Of a stretch of DNA of 64,000 nt, positions 36,422-44,180 are shown in pieces. The notes under the pieces were generated by a model. That model was not told the DNA's origin. It was given only the letters and a program-made list of their open reading frames with translations, and searched no databases. The stretch lies in the NCBI GenBank assembly GCA_015234465.1, contig JADGNA010000006.1, forward strand, positions 1-64,000. The letters are read 5' to 3'. Position 1 is the stretch's first letter, and every line of letters begins with the position of its first letter. Origin of the DNA: Salinibacterium sp. Lineage in GTDB: Bacteria > Actinomycetota > Actinomycetes > Actinomycetales > Microbacteriaceae. The position numbers and the translations under genes were made by a program.

Positions 36422-37795
36422 GTGTCTGAAGAGACGTATGACGTAGTGATCCTCGGCGGCGGAAGCGGTGGCTATGCCGCAGCGCTCCGCTCGGTGCAGC
36501 TGGGATTCTCGGTGGTCCTCATCGAGAAGAACAAGCTGGGCGGCACCTGTCTCCACGTCGGTTGCATCCCGACCAAGGCGCTCCTGCACTCGGCCGAGGT
36601 CGCAGACGTCGCCCGCGAATCCGCCAAGTACGGTGTGACGGCCTCCCTCGACGGGATCGACATCGCTGGCGTGACGGCCTACCGCCAGGAGGTCGTCTCG
36701 AGCAAGTTCAAGGGGCTCACGGGGCTCATCAAGATGCGTGGCATCACGGTGGTCGAGGGCGAGGGTCGACTCGTCGCACCGAACACCGTCGAGGTCGCGG
36801 GAACCCGCTACACCGGCAAGAACGTCATCCTCGCGACCGGTTCGTACTCGCGCACCCTCCCGGGCCTCGAGATCGGCGGACGAGTCATCACCTCCGAGCA
36901 GGCGCTCGAACTCGACTTCGTGCCGAAGAAGGTTGCCGTGCTCGGCGGCGGTGTCATCGGCGTCGAGTTCTCGAGCGTCTGGAAGTCGTGGGGCGCGGAC
37001 GTCACGATCATCGAGGCGCTCCCCCACCTCGTGCCCAATGAGGACGAGGCCATCAGCAAGCAGTTCGAGCGCGCGTTCCGCAAGCGCGGCATCAACTTCA
37101 AGCTGGGCGTTCGCTTCCAGAGCGTCACCCAGAACGACGACGGCGTCGTCGTGACGCTTGAGAACGGCGAGACGGTCGAGGCCGAGCTGCTGCTCGTGGC
37201 GGTCGGTCGCGGTCCCGTGACGGAGGGCCTCGGATTTGACGAGGTCGGCGTCGAGATGGACCGTGGCTTCGTGCTCACGAACGAGCGCCTCGCCACGAAC
37301 GTGCCCGGCGTCTACGCGGTTGGTGACATCGTCCCCGGCCTCCAGCTCGCCCACAGGGGCTTCCAGCAGGGCATCTTCGTCGCTGAGGAGATCGCCGGCC
37401 TGAACCCGGTCGTGGTGAGCGATGCGAACATCCCGAAGGTCACGTACTCCGACCCCGAGGTCGCCTCTGTCGGTCTGTCGGAGGCGAAGGCCAAGGAGGT
37501 GCACGGTGCGGAGAACGTCACGAGCTACGACTACAACCTCGCCGGCAACGGCAAGAGCCACATCATCGGCACCTCGGGCCTCATCAAGGTGGTCCGCGTC
37601 AACGACGGCCCCGTGGTCGGCGTGCACATGATCGGTGGCCGTGTGGGAGAACTCATCGGCGAAGCACAGCTCGCCGTCAACTGGGACGCGTACCCCGAAG
37701 ACATTGCACCCCTGCTGCATGCGCACCCGACGCAGAACGAGGCGCTCGGCGAAGCCTTCCTCGCGCTTGCTGGCAAGCCGCTTCACGGCGTCTGA
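36422..37795 (+). CDS. lpdA: Dihydrolipoyl dehydrogenase (E3)
   Basis: 457-residue flavoprotein that reoxidises the lipoyl groups of pyruvate and 2-oxoglutarate dehydrogenase complexes with NAD+. FAD-binding ILGGGSGGYAAA, redox disulfide GGTCLHVGCIPTK, NAD-binding VLGGGVIGVEFSSVW and the C-terminal catalytic HAHPTQNEALGEA are all present. GTG start with AAGGAG. sucB follows after 51 bp, so E2 and E3 are made together, whereas E1 (aceE) lies 20 kb away. Confidence 0.97.
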   Translation: MSEETYDVVILGGGSGGYAAALRSVQLGFSVVLIEKNKLGGTCLHVGCIPTKALLHSAEVADVARESAKYGVTASLDGIDIAGVTAYRQEVVSSKFKGLTGLIKMRGITVVEGEGRLVAPNTVEVAGTRYTGKNVILATGSYSRTLPGLEIGGRVITSEQALELDFVPKKVAVLGGGVIGVEFSSVWKSWGADVTIIEALPHLVPNEDEAISKQFERAFRKRGINFKLGVRFQSVTQNDDGVVVTLENGETVEAELLLVAVGRGPVTEGLGFDEVGVEMDRGFVLTNERLATNVPGVYAVGDIVPGLQLAHRGFQQGIFVAEEIAGLNPVVVSDANIPKVTYSDPEVASVGLSEAKAKEVHGAENVTSYDYNLAGNGKSHIIGTSGLIKVVRVNDGPVVGVHMIGGRVGELIGEAQLAVNWDAYPEDIAPLLHAHPTQNEALGEAFLALAGKPLHGV

Positions 37796-37846
37796 CGCCC
37801 CCGGAACTATGCTGAATCAAGAGAATTCACCGAAGGAGCACCCCTG

Positions 37847-39751
37847 ATGAGCCAATCCGTCAACCTCCCGGCGCTCGGCGAGAGCGTCACTGAGGGCACG
37901 GTAACGCGCTGGCTGAAGAACGTCGGAGATCGTGTGGAGGTCGACGAACCTCTGCTCGAAGTATCCACCGACAAGGTCGACACGGAGATTCCGTCCCCCA
38001 TTGCCGGTGTGATCGAGGAGATCCTCGTCGCCGAGGACGAGACCGTCGAGGTCGGTGCGCCGCTCGTGCGTATCGGGGACGGCTCGTCGGAAGGCGGAGA
38101 GCCGGAGGCGCCCGCAGAGTCCGCCCCGGCCGCCGAGGAGGCCGCTCCGGCTGAGGCAGCGACTCCGAGCGAGGAAAGCGCCCAGGAGTCGGCATCCCCG
38201 TCGCAGGAGCAGGCCGAACCGCAGCAGCAGGAGGCCCCGCAGGCAGAGGTACAGTCCGCGCCCGCAGCATCCGGTGGTCAGGCAGTCACGCTCCCCTCGC
38301 TCGGCGAAAGCGTCACCGAGGGCACCGTCACTCGCATCCTCAAGCAGGTGGGCGACTCCGTCGAGGTCGACGAGCCGCTCCTGGAGATCTCGACCGACAA
38401 GGTCGACACCGAGATCCCCTCGCCCATCGCGGGCATCGTCCAGGCGATCCTGGTCGCTGAGGACCAGACCATCGAGATCGGTGCGGAACTCCTGCGCATC
38501 GGTTCCGGCGCAGACGCCGGTGCAGCCGAGCAGGCCGCGCCAGCGCAGGAGGAGCCTCAGCAGGACGAGCAGCCGCAGCAGGAGGAGCAGCCGCAGCAGG
38601 ACGAGCGGCCGCAGCAGGAGTACCTGCCTTCCGAGCCTCCCGCCCCCGTGCCGTCCCCCGCGCAGGAGGAGCCTGCGAAGGCATCCGAGTCGCAGGCGGC
38701 CGAGGCCGACGCGCCTGACGGCGGCGCCCCAACCGAGTCCGTTCCGTCTGCCTCCGTGACGCACCAGCCGGCTGAGGAGCAGGCTGGTGCCTCCGCGCCA
38801 GCCGCAGTGCCGGCAGCGAGCGCGTCCTCGGGCGGCAGCTCCGGCTACGTGACCCCGATCGTGCGCAAGCTCGCTGCGGAGAAGGGCGTCGACCTTTCGA
38901 CGGTCTCCGGCACCGGGGTCGGCGGTCGCATCCGCAAGGAAGACGTGCTGGAAGCCGCGAAGTCGAGCAGCTCGGCGAGCGAGAAGCCTGCTGAAGCAGC
39001 TGCTTCGACGCCTGCGCCGAAGCTCGAGACCTCGCCGCTCCGTGGCACGACAGTTCCCATGACGCGTCTCCGCAAGGTCGTCGCCGAGCGTGCTGTCATC
39101 TCGATGCAGTCGTCTGCGCAGCTGACGACCGTCGTCGAGGTCGACGTCACGAAGGTGGCCGCGCTCCGGTCGCGCGTCAAGGACGCGTTCCTCGAGAAGA
39201 CGGGCACCAAGCTCTCCTTCCTCCCCTTCTTCGCCCTTGCTGCGTCGGAGGCCCTCAAGGCCTACCCGATCATCAACGCGACGATCGACGGCGAGAACAT
39301 CGTCTACCCGCCGCAGGAGAACCTGAGCATCGCGGTCGACACCGAGCGTGGCCTGCTCACTCCGGTGATCAGGGATGCGGGTTCGCTTGACATCGCCGGA
39401 CTGGCGAAGGAGATCGCCGATCTGGCCGAGCGCACCCGCGAGAACAAGCTCAAGCCTGACGAGCTTGCTGGCGGCACGTTCACGCTCACGAACACGGGTT
39501 CGCGCGGCGCACTGTTCGACACGCCTGTGGTGTTCCTGCCGCAGTCGGCCATCCTTGGCACGGGCATCGTCACGAAGCGGCCCGTGGTTGTGCAGAGCGA
39601 AGGGGTCGAGGCCATCTCCATCCGTTCGATGGTCTACCTGGCACTCTCGTACGACCACCGGATCATCGATGGCGCGGATGCATCGCGCTTCCTGGTCGCT
39701 GTCAAGTCGCGTCTCGAAGAGGGCAACTTCGAAGGATCGCTGGGCATCTAG
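37847..39751 (+). CDS. sucB: Dihydrolipoamide acyltransferase (E2) with two lipoyl domains
   Basis: 634-residue E2 component. Two lipoyl domains share the segment STDKVDTEIPSP that holds the lipoylated Lys, at about residues 43 and 185. Ala/Pro/Glu-rich linkers follow; the second contains a Gln-rich stretch of repeated PQQDE/PQQEE units. Next come the E3-binding domain (YVTPIVRKLAAEKGVDL) and the catalytic domain ending SYDHRIIDGADA with the active His. In actinobacteria such as Corynebacterium one E2 serves both pyruvate and 2-oxoglutarate complexes, likely here too. Confidence 0.95.
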   Translation: MSQSVNLPALGESVTEGTVTRWLKNVGDRVEVDEPLLEVSTDKVDTEIPSPIAGVIEEILVAEDETVEVGAPLVRIGDGSSEGGEPEAPAESAPAAEEAAPAEAATPSEESAQESASPSQEQAEPQQQEAPQAEVQSAPAASGGQAVTLPSLGESVTEGTVTRILKQVGDSVEVDEPLLEISTDKVDTEIPSPIAGIVQAILVAEDQTIEIGAELLRIGSGADAGAAEQAAPAQEEPQQDEQPQQEEQPQQDERPQQEYLPSEPPAPVPSPAQEEPAKASESQAAEADAPDGGAPTESVPSASVTHQPAEEQAGASAPAAVPAASASSGGSSGYVTPIVRKLAAEKGVDLSTVSGTGVGGRIRKEDVLEAAKSSSSASEKPAEAAASTPAPKLETSPLRGTTVPMTRLRKVVAERAVISMQSSAQLTTVVEVDVTKVAALRSRVKDAFLEKTGTKLSFLPFFALAASEALKAYPIINATIDGENIVYPPQENLSIAVDTERGLLTPVIRDAGSLDIAGLAKEIADLAERTRENKLKPDELAGGTFTLTNTGSRGALFDTPVVFLPQSAILGTGIVTKRPVVVQSEGVEAISIRSMVYLALSYDHRIIDGADASRFLVAVKSRLEEGNFEGSLGI

Positions 39752-41310
39752 CCCGGCAGCACGTCCCGGATCCTCCAACCGGCCTCGGTCCTGATGATCA
39801 GGATCGAGGCCGGTGCTCTTTCCGCGGTCGCGTCCTGGGCGCCGTCCGTCCCGACATGCGGGGCCGGTCCGTCGACGCTGAGCAACACGACACCGCCCAT
39901 GATGTCGATGACCGCAACCTCGTCCTGTTCCCGCAGGAGCGGAGCGTGCGTCCCGCCATCGGCACCTTCGCTGAGACTGGCGGTGTCGGCCAGCCACGCG
40001 GCGGAATCCCGTTGAAGCACGTCGGTGAGGCATTCGACTGACGCCGCACTGAGACAGGCGTCGCGCAGGGTGAGCAGTCGCCTGGCCGCGAGCACCGGGT
40101 CGTCACCCCTCAGCGCCTCCTCGTCAGCCGTCGTGACGTTCTCTGCATCGTTCGGCTCGGGCTCGACATCCACGTCGACGCGGGACTCGACCGAGACGGG
40201 CGCGTCATCGCGATGCAATACCGCCGCTGTCTCGGCCTGACCCATGGCCTCTGTGCTGCCGGATTCCGTGGTGGTCGCGACGAGCAGGACGCTGCCGATC
40301 AGTACGACGCCAAGCAGCCCGATCACCCGAAATCGGGGACGCACCCCGGTGTAGGTATCGCGCAGTCGACCCAGGACGGAACTGCTCCGGCCCGTCACCG
40401 CCTTCAACGCCCGCGTCCATGCCGGTGCTTCGTGCACCACTGTGGCGTGCTCGGGTTCACGGAGCGTGCGCGACTGTCGTGCGTCGCGGCTGCCCTCAAC
40501 CGCGGGCTCGAGACCCAGCCACGGGATCGACAGCGGCGTCGGTGGACCCGTCTCGAACGCCCTCTCCGATAGCTCGTCCTGGAACCCCGGAGTCGTCCAT
40601 GGTTCCGTGCGGAGCCATTCGCTGAGCCCTGCAAGCTCCTCGGGGTGCGCGGCCCGCGCGGTCAGGTCGGTGGCGAGCAGCCAGAGCGCGCGACGATCAT
40701 CGATGAATGAGCGTCCCTCCTTCAACACCGATCGCGACGGCGGATGCGGCGAGTCGGTCATTCGAGCTCCACCGAGGAGCACGGGGGCGCCACACTCATC
40801 GAACAGCACCTTGGCAGCGCGGAGCGAGCCATGCGTGACGCCGGCAGCGTGCATCGAGTTGACCGCCCGGGCCAGTGGCACCAGAAGGGTGACCAACTCG
40901 CCGCGGCTGAGCGTGGACCGACTGGCGAGCAAGCGCGTCAGGCCTCCCGGGTCAAGGAGCCTGAGCACGAGGCACTGACGCGTGCCTTCGGCGGCAGCAT
41001 CGATCACCCCGACGAGGTGGGGCGAGACCATGCGGGTGAGTGCCCTGAGTTCCCGATCGACCGTTTCTGACGCCACGTCCTCCCGGTAGACCTTGATGGC
41101 CGCGAGGCCGGTGCCCTCGTGCGCTCTCGGCGTCGCCGATTCGAGCGCGTCCTCCGGTGTTTCGGCTCGTCCGAGCCATACCTCGCTGCGCTCGCCTGCG
41201 CCGAGCCTTCTCACCACTCGATACCCGCCAATGATTCCCACCAAGAAATCGTGCTGCTGGCGGCGGGTGGAGTCGGTGTGCTGCGACTGGCCTGTGGAAT
41301 GGCCGCTCAA
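39748..41310 (-). CDS. Membrane-anchored Ser/Thr pseudokinase
   Basis: 520 aa. An N-terminal kinase-like domain (about residues 27-250), one membrane helix (FRVIGLLGVVLIGSVLLVATT) and an extracytoplasmic tail with a Glu/Asp-rich linker. The glycine-rich loop is LGAGERSEVWLG and the ATP lysine is K73 in AAIKVYRED. The catalytic HRDLKPxN reads THGSLRAAKVLF, so the Asp is Ser162, and DFG is replaced by LGG. Catalysis is not expected; it may sense an outside ligand or scaffold partners. TTG start at 41310 is uncertain. Its last 4 bp overlap the end of sucB. Confidence 0.82.
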   Translation of the reverse strand: MSGHSTGQSQHTDSTRRQQHDFLVGIIGGYRVVRRLGAGERSEVWLGRAETPEDALESATPRAHEGTGLAAIKVYREDVASETVDRELRALTRMVSPHLVGVIDAAAEGTRQCLVLRLLDPGGLTRLLASRSTLSRGELVTLLVPLARAVNSMHAAGVTHGSLRAAKVLFDECGAPVLLGGARMTDSPHPPSRSVLKEGRSFIDDRRALWLLATDLTARAAHPEELAGLSEWLRTEPWTTPGFQDELSERAFETGPPTPLSIPWLGLEPAVEGSRDARQSRTLREPEHATVVHEAPAWTRALKAVTGRSSSVLGRLRDTYTGVRPRFRVIGLLGVVLIGSVLLVATTTESGSTEAMGQAETAAVLHRDDAPVSVESRVDVDVEPEPNDAENVTTADEEALRGDDPVLAARRLLTLRDACLSAASVECLTDVLQRDSAAWLADTASLSEGADGGTHAPLLREQDEVAVIDIMGGVVLLSVDGPAPHVGTDGAQDATAERAPASILIIRTEAGWRIRDVLPG

Positions 41311-41362
41311 GCTGCGCTTCGGGAGGAGTCTGGAACTGCCCGGCAGGCCCTATCCTTGAACC

Positions 41363-42079
41363 ATGGCACGACGCAGCGACAAGGCACCCAAGCCGCCCAA
41401 GGAACCAGGCCGCATCAAGCAGATGTATCAGGTCTTCACCATGACCAAGCGGCACGATCCGCGGTCGGTCTGGTGGATGCTGCTCGGCTTCGTCCTGCCC
41501 CTCGTCGCGGTGGTGACCGCAGGCATCCTGATTTCCGGCACCAACGTGTTCGGTCTCGTGCTCTGGACCATCTCGGGCCTACTCGCGGGCACGCTCGTGT
41601 TCCTCATCGTCCTGAGCCGGCGCGCTGAGAAGGCCGCCTACTCGCAGATCGAGGGCCAGCCCGGCGCGGTTGGCGCCGTACTCAAGAGTTCACTCCGTCG
41701 CGGCTGGACCGCGAGCGAGATGCCTGTCGCTGTCAGCCCCCGCACGCAGGATGCCGTCTATCGCGCCGTGGGGCGCGGCGGCGTCGCGCTCATCGGTGAG
41801 GGACCCAAGTCCCGCACGACCCGGATGCTGGACGACGAGCGCCGCAAGGTCGCCCGAGTGCTGCCCAACGTGCCCATCAATATCATCCACGTGGGCCCGG
41901 ATGAGGATTCGGTTCCGCTCCACCGCATCGCTCGCACGCTCGGCGGATACAAGAAGCAACTGTCGAAGGCGGAGGTCTACGCCGTCAACAACCGCATCAC
42001 GTCGCTCACGACCAAGGCCGGCATGCCCATCCCGAAGGGCATCGACCCCATGCGCGTGCGCGCTCCGCGGCCGCGCTAG
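41363..42079 (+). CDS. DUF4191 membrane protein
   Basis: 238-residue actinobacterial protein: a basic N-terminus (MARRSDKAPKPPKEPGRIKQM), two membrane helices (about residues 38-85), then a cytoplasmic domain with QPGAVGAVLKSSLRRGW and PINIIHVGPDEDSVPL, matching DUF4191. Function unknown; found upstream of RDD and glnA genes in many actinobacteria. Confidence 0.9.
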   Translation: MARRSDKAPKPPKEPGRIKQMYQVFTMTKRHDPRSVWWMLLGFVLPLVAVVTAGILISGTNVFGLVLWTISGLLAGTLVFLIVLSRRAEKAAYSQIEGQPGAVGAVLKSSLRRGWTASEMPVAVSPRTQDAVYRAVGRGGVALIGEGPKSRTTRMLDDERRKVARVLPNVPINIIHVGPDEDSVPLHRIARTLGGYKKQLSKAEVYAVNNRITSLTTKAGMPIPKGIDPMRVRAPRPR

Positions 42080-42102
42080 CAGACCCTGCGAAGGCGTCTC
42101 GA

Positions 42103-42123
42103 ACGCTGGCTCCCAGCTGGCGT
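42103..42123. terminator. Possible terminator between DUF4191 and the RDD gene
   Basis: A 9-bp stem including two G-U pairs (arms ACGCTGGCT and AGCTGGCGT, loop CCC) in the 59-bp gap between convergent genes. Weak but well placed. Confidence 0.4.
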
Positions 42124-42138
42124 ACGAAACGATCCCCG

Positions 42139-42552
42139 TTAGACCCGCACGAGTACAGTGCCGGCGACCTTGTCGTGGAGCCCGCGCTGGTCGGCGTCCC
42201 AGATGAGCGCTGGAACCAGCAGCGCGAGCAGCAGCGTGCGGATGATCGGACGCAGCACGCCGACCCACGTGCCGTTGAGGGTCACCACACGGAGGCCGAC
42301 GCACAGGTGCCCGACTCCCCCGGACAGCAACGGGATGAACAGGATCTGCATACCGACGAAGATGAGGGTCGAGGCCCACTGCTCGTTGGGAAAGAAAGCC
42401 GCCCAGAGAATCGCGGCGATAGCGAAGTCGATTGCCAGCGCGGCGATGCGGCGGCCAGGGCGCGCGACCGAGCGTGGACCATGTTCCGGAAGCCCGAGCC
42501 GCTGCCCGGGCCAGTCGTTGTTCGCGGTGTTCATGGTGCTCGGTTCAGGCAT
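42139..42552 (-). CDS. RDD family membrane protein
   Basis: 137-residue protein with three hydrophobic segments starting at RIAALAIDFAIAAILWAAFF, which contains the Arg/Asp positions that name the family. LCVGLRVVTLNG and PALIWDADQRGLHDKVAGT complete the match. The transported molecule, if any, is unknown. ATG at 42552 or 42534. Divergent from glnA1, so the GlnR box in the gap could affect it as well. Confidence 0.85.
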   Translation of the reverse strand: MPEPSTMNTANNDWPGQRLGLPEHGPRSVARPGRRIAALAIDFAIAAILWAAFFPNEQWASTLIFVGMQILFIPLLSGGVGHLCVGLRVVTLNGTWVGVLRPIIRTLLLALLVPALIWDADQRGLHDKVAGTVLVRV

Positions 42553-42578
42553 CCCACAAGCTTAGTTTCACGCGACGC

Positions 42579-42616
42579 GTAACATTGGCGAAACAATGGG
42601 GACACCGCGAAGAAAT
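42579..42616 (+). promoter_or_regulatory. GlnR-like box upstream of glnA1
   Basis: Four 5-mers spaced by exactly six bases: GTAAC, GAAAC, GACAC, GAAAT. This reproduces the actinobacterial GlnR pattern (gTnAC-n6-GaAAC, twice) almost perfectly. It ends 73 bp before the glnA1 ATG and precedes a possible -10 (GTTAGCCT). GlnR would activate glutamine synthetase under nitrogen limitation. Confidence 0.78.
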
Positions 42617-42689
42617 GCCTTCCCGTTAGCCTCCCCATGGCTGCGCACGCAGCGACCACCGCAAATCCCTCGCCATTGGAGTCCATCGC

Positions 42690-44114
42690 ATGTTCAATGA
42701 TTCTTCCGAGGTGCTCAAGTACATCAAGGAAAACGACGTCAAGTTCCTTGATATCCGCTTCACCGATCTCCCCGGTGTTCAGCAGCACTTCAACATCCCG
42801 GCATCGACCGTCGACGAGGACTTCTTCCGTGACGGCCAGCTCTTCGACGGCTCCTCGATCCGAGGCTTCGCGTCGATTCACGAATCAGACATGCAACTGA
42901 TCCCCGACGTGAGCACGGCCTACCTGGACCCGTTCCGAGCCGAGAAGACGCTCATCATGGTCTTCGACATCTACAACCCGCGCAACGGCGAAGTGTATGG
43001 ACGCGACCCGCGCCAGGTCGCCAAGAAGGCCGAGAAGTACCTCGCCTCAACAGGCATCGCCGACACCGCGTTCTTCGCCCCCGAGGCGGAGTTCTACATC
43101 TTCGACGACGTGCGCTACGAGACGAAGCAGAACGCAAGCTTCTTCAGCGTCGACTCGGAGGAGGGCGCCTGGAACACGGGTCGCGAGGAGGCCGGCGGCA
43201 ACCTCGGTAACAAGACGCCGTACAAGGGCGGCTACTTCCCAGTGAGCCCCGTCGACAAGCAGGCAGACCTGCGCGATGACATCAGCCTCAAACTCATTGA
43301 TGCGGGTCTCATCCTCGAGCGTGCTCACCACGAGGTCGGCACCGGTGGCCAGGCGGAGATCAACTACCGCTTCGACACCATGGTGCACGCGGCAGACGAC
43401 ATCCTGAAGTTCAAGTACATCGTCAAGAACACGGCGAACGAGTGGGGCAAGACCGCGACCTTCATGCCCAAGCCGCTCTTCGGAGACAACGGCTCCGGCA
43501 TGCACACCCACCAGTCGCTCTGGAACGAGGGCAAGCCGCTCTTCTACGATGAGGCCGGCTATGGCGGGCTCAGCGACACCGCACGCTGGTACATCGGTGG
43601 CCTTCTCAAGCACGCACCCGCCGTGCTCGCGTTCACGAACCCCACGCTGAACTCGTATCGGCGCCTCGTGCCCGGCTTCGAGGCACCCGTCAACCTTGTC
43701 TACTCCGCGGGCAACCGCTCGGCTGCCATCCGCATCCCGATCACGGGAACCAACCCCAAGGCGAAGCGCATCGAGTTCCGGGCACCGGATGCCTCGAGCA
43801 ACCCGTACCTCGCATTCGCGGCACAGCTGATGGCTGGCCTCGACGGAATCAAGAACCGCATCGAGCCGCTCGACCCGGTCGACAAGGACCTCTACGAGCT
43901 CCCGCCCGAGGAGGCCAAGAACATCCCGCAGGTGCCGGCGAACCTCGCTGAGGCGCTAGACGCGCTCGAGCAGGACCACGACTTCCTGATGCAGGGCAAC
44001 GTCTTCACGAAGGACCTCATCGAGACCTGGATCGCGTACAAGCGGGAGAAGGAGATCCTTCCCGCCGCGATGCGCCCGACCCCGATCGAGTACGAGCTGT
44101 ACTACGGAGTCTGA
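42690..44114 (+). CDS. glnA: Type I glutamine synthetase, adenylylatable
   Basis: 474-residue GSI-beta enzyme joining ammonia to glutamate with ATP. Motifs are [12 protein letters not shown], the metal site EAEFYIFDD, the ATP site [16 protein letters not shown], and [16 protein letters not shown]. The adenylylation tyrosine is in [12 protein letters not shown], and glnE, the adenylyltransferase, is encoded next to it. GGAG precedes the ATG by about 8 bp. Expression is probably GlnR-controlled and a strong hairpin follows. Confidence 0.97.
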   Translation: MFNDSSEVLKYIKENDVKFLDIRFTDLPGVQQHFNIPASTVDEDFFRDGQLFDGSSIRGFASIHESDMQLIPDVSTAYLDPFRAEKTLIMVFDIYNPRNGEVYGRDPRQVAKKAEKYLASTGIADTAFFAPEAEFYIFDDVRYETKQNASFFSVDSEEGAWNTGREEAGGNLGNKTPYKGGYFPVSPVDKQADLRDDISLKLIDAGLILERAHHEVGTGGQAEINYRFDTMVHAADDILKFKYIVKNTANEWGKTATFMPKPLFGDNGSGMHTHQSLWNEGKPLFYDEAGYGGLSDTARWYIGGLLKHAPAVLAFTNPTLNSYRRLVPGFEAPVNLVYSAGNRSAAIRIPITGTNPKAKRIEFRAPDASSNPYLAFAAQLMAGLDGIKNRIEPLDPVDKDLYELPPEEAKNIPQVPANLAEALDALEQDHDFLMQGNVFTKDLIETWIAYKREKEILPAAMRPTPIEYELYYGV

Positions 44115-44127
44115 TCGCAGGAGCGAA

Positions 44128-44169
44128 TGAGAAGGGCCGCGGAACTCAGCTCCGCGGCCCTTTCTCATG
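44128..44169. terminator. Strong bidirectional terminator between glnA1 and glnE
   Basis: A 17-bp stem with one bulged A (left arm ATGAGAAGGGCCGCGGA), loop ACTCAGC, then a run containing CTTTCT. It sits in the 66-bp gap between convergent genes. Confidence 0.88.
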
Positions 44170-44180
44170 CACCGGCAGCG

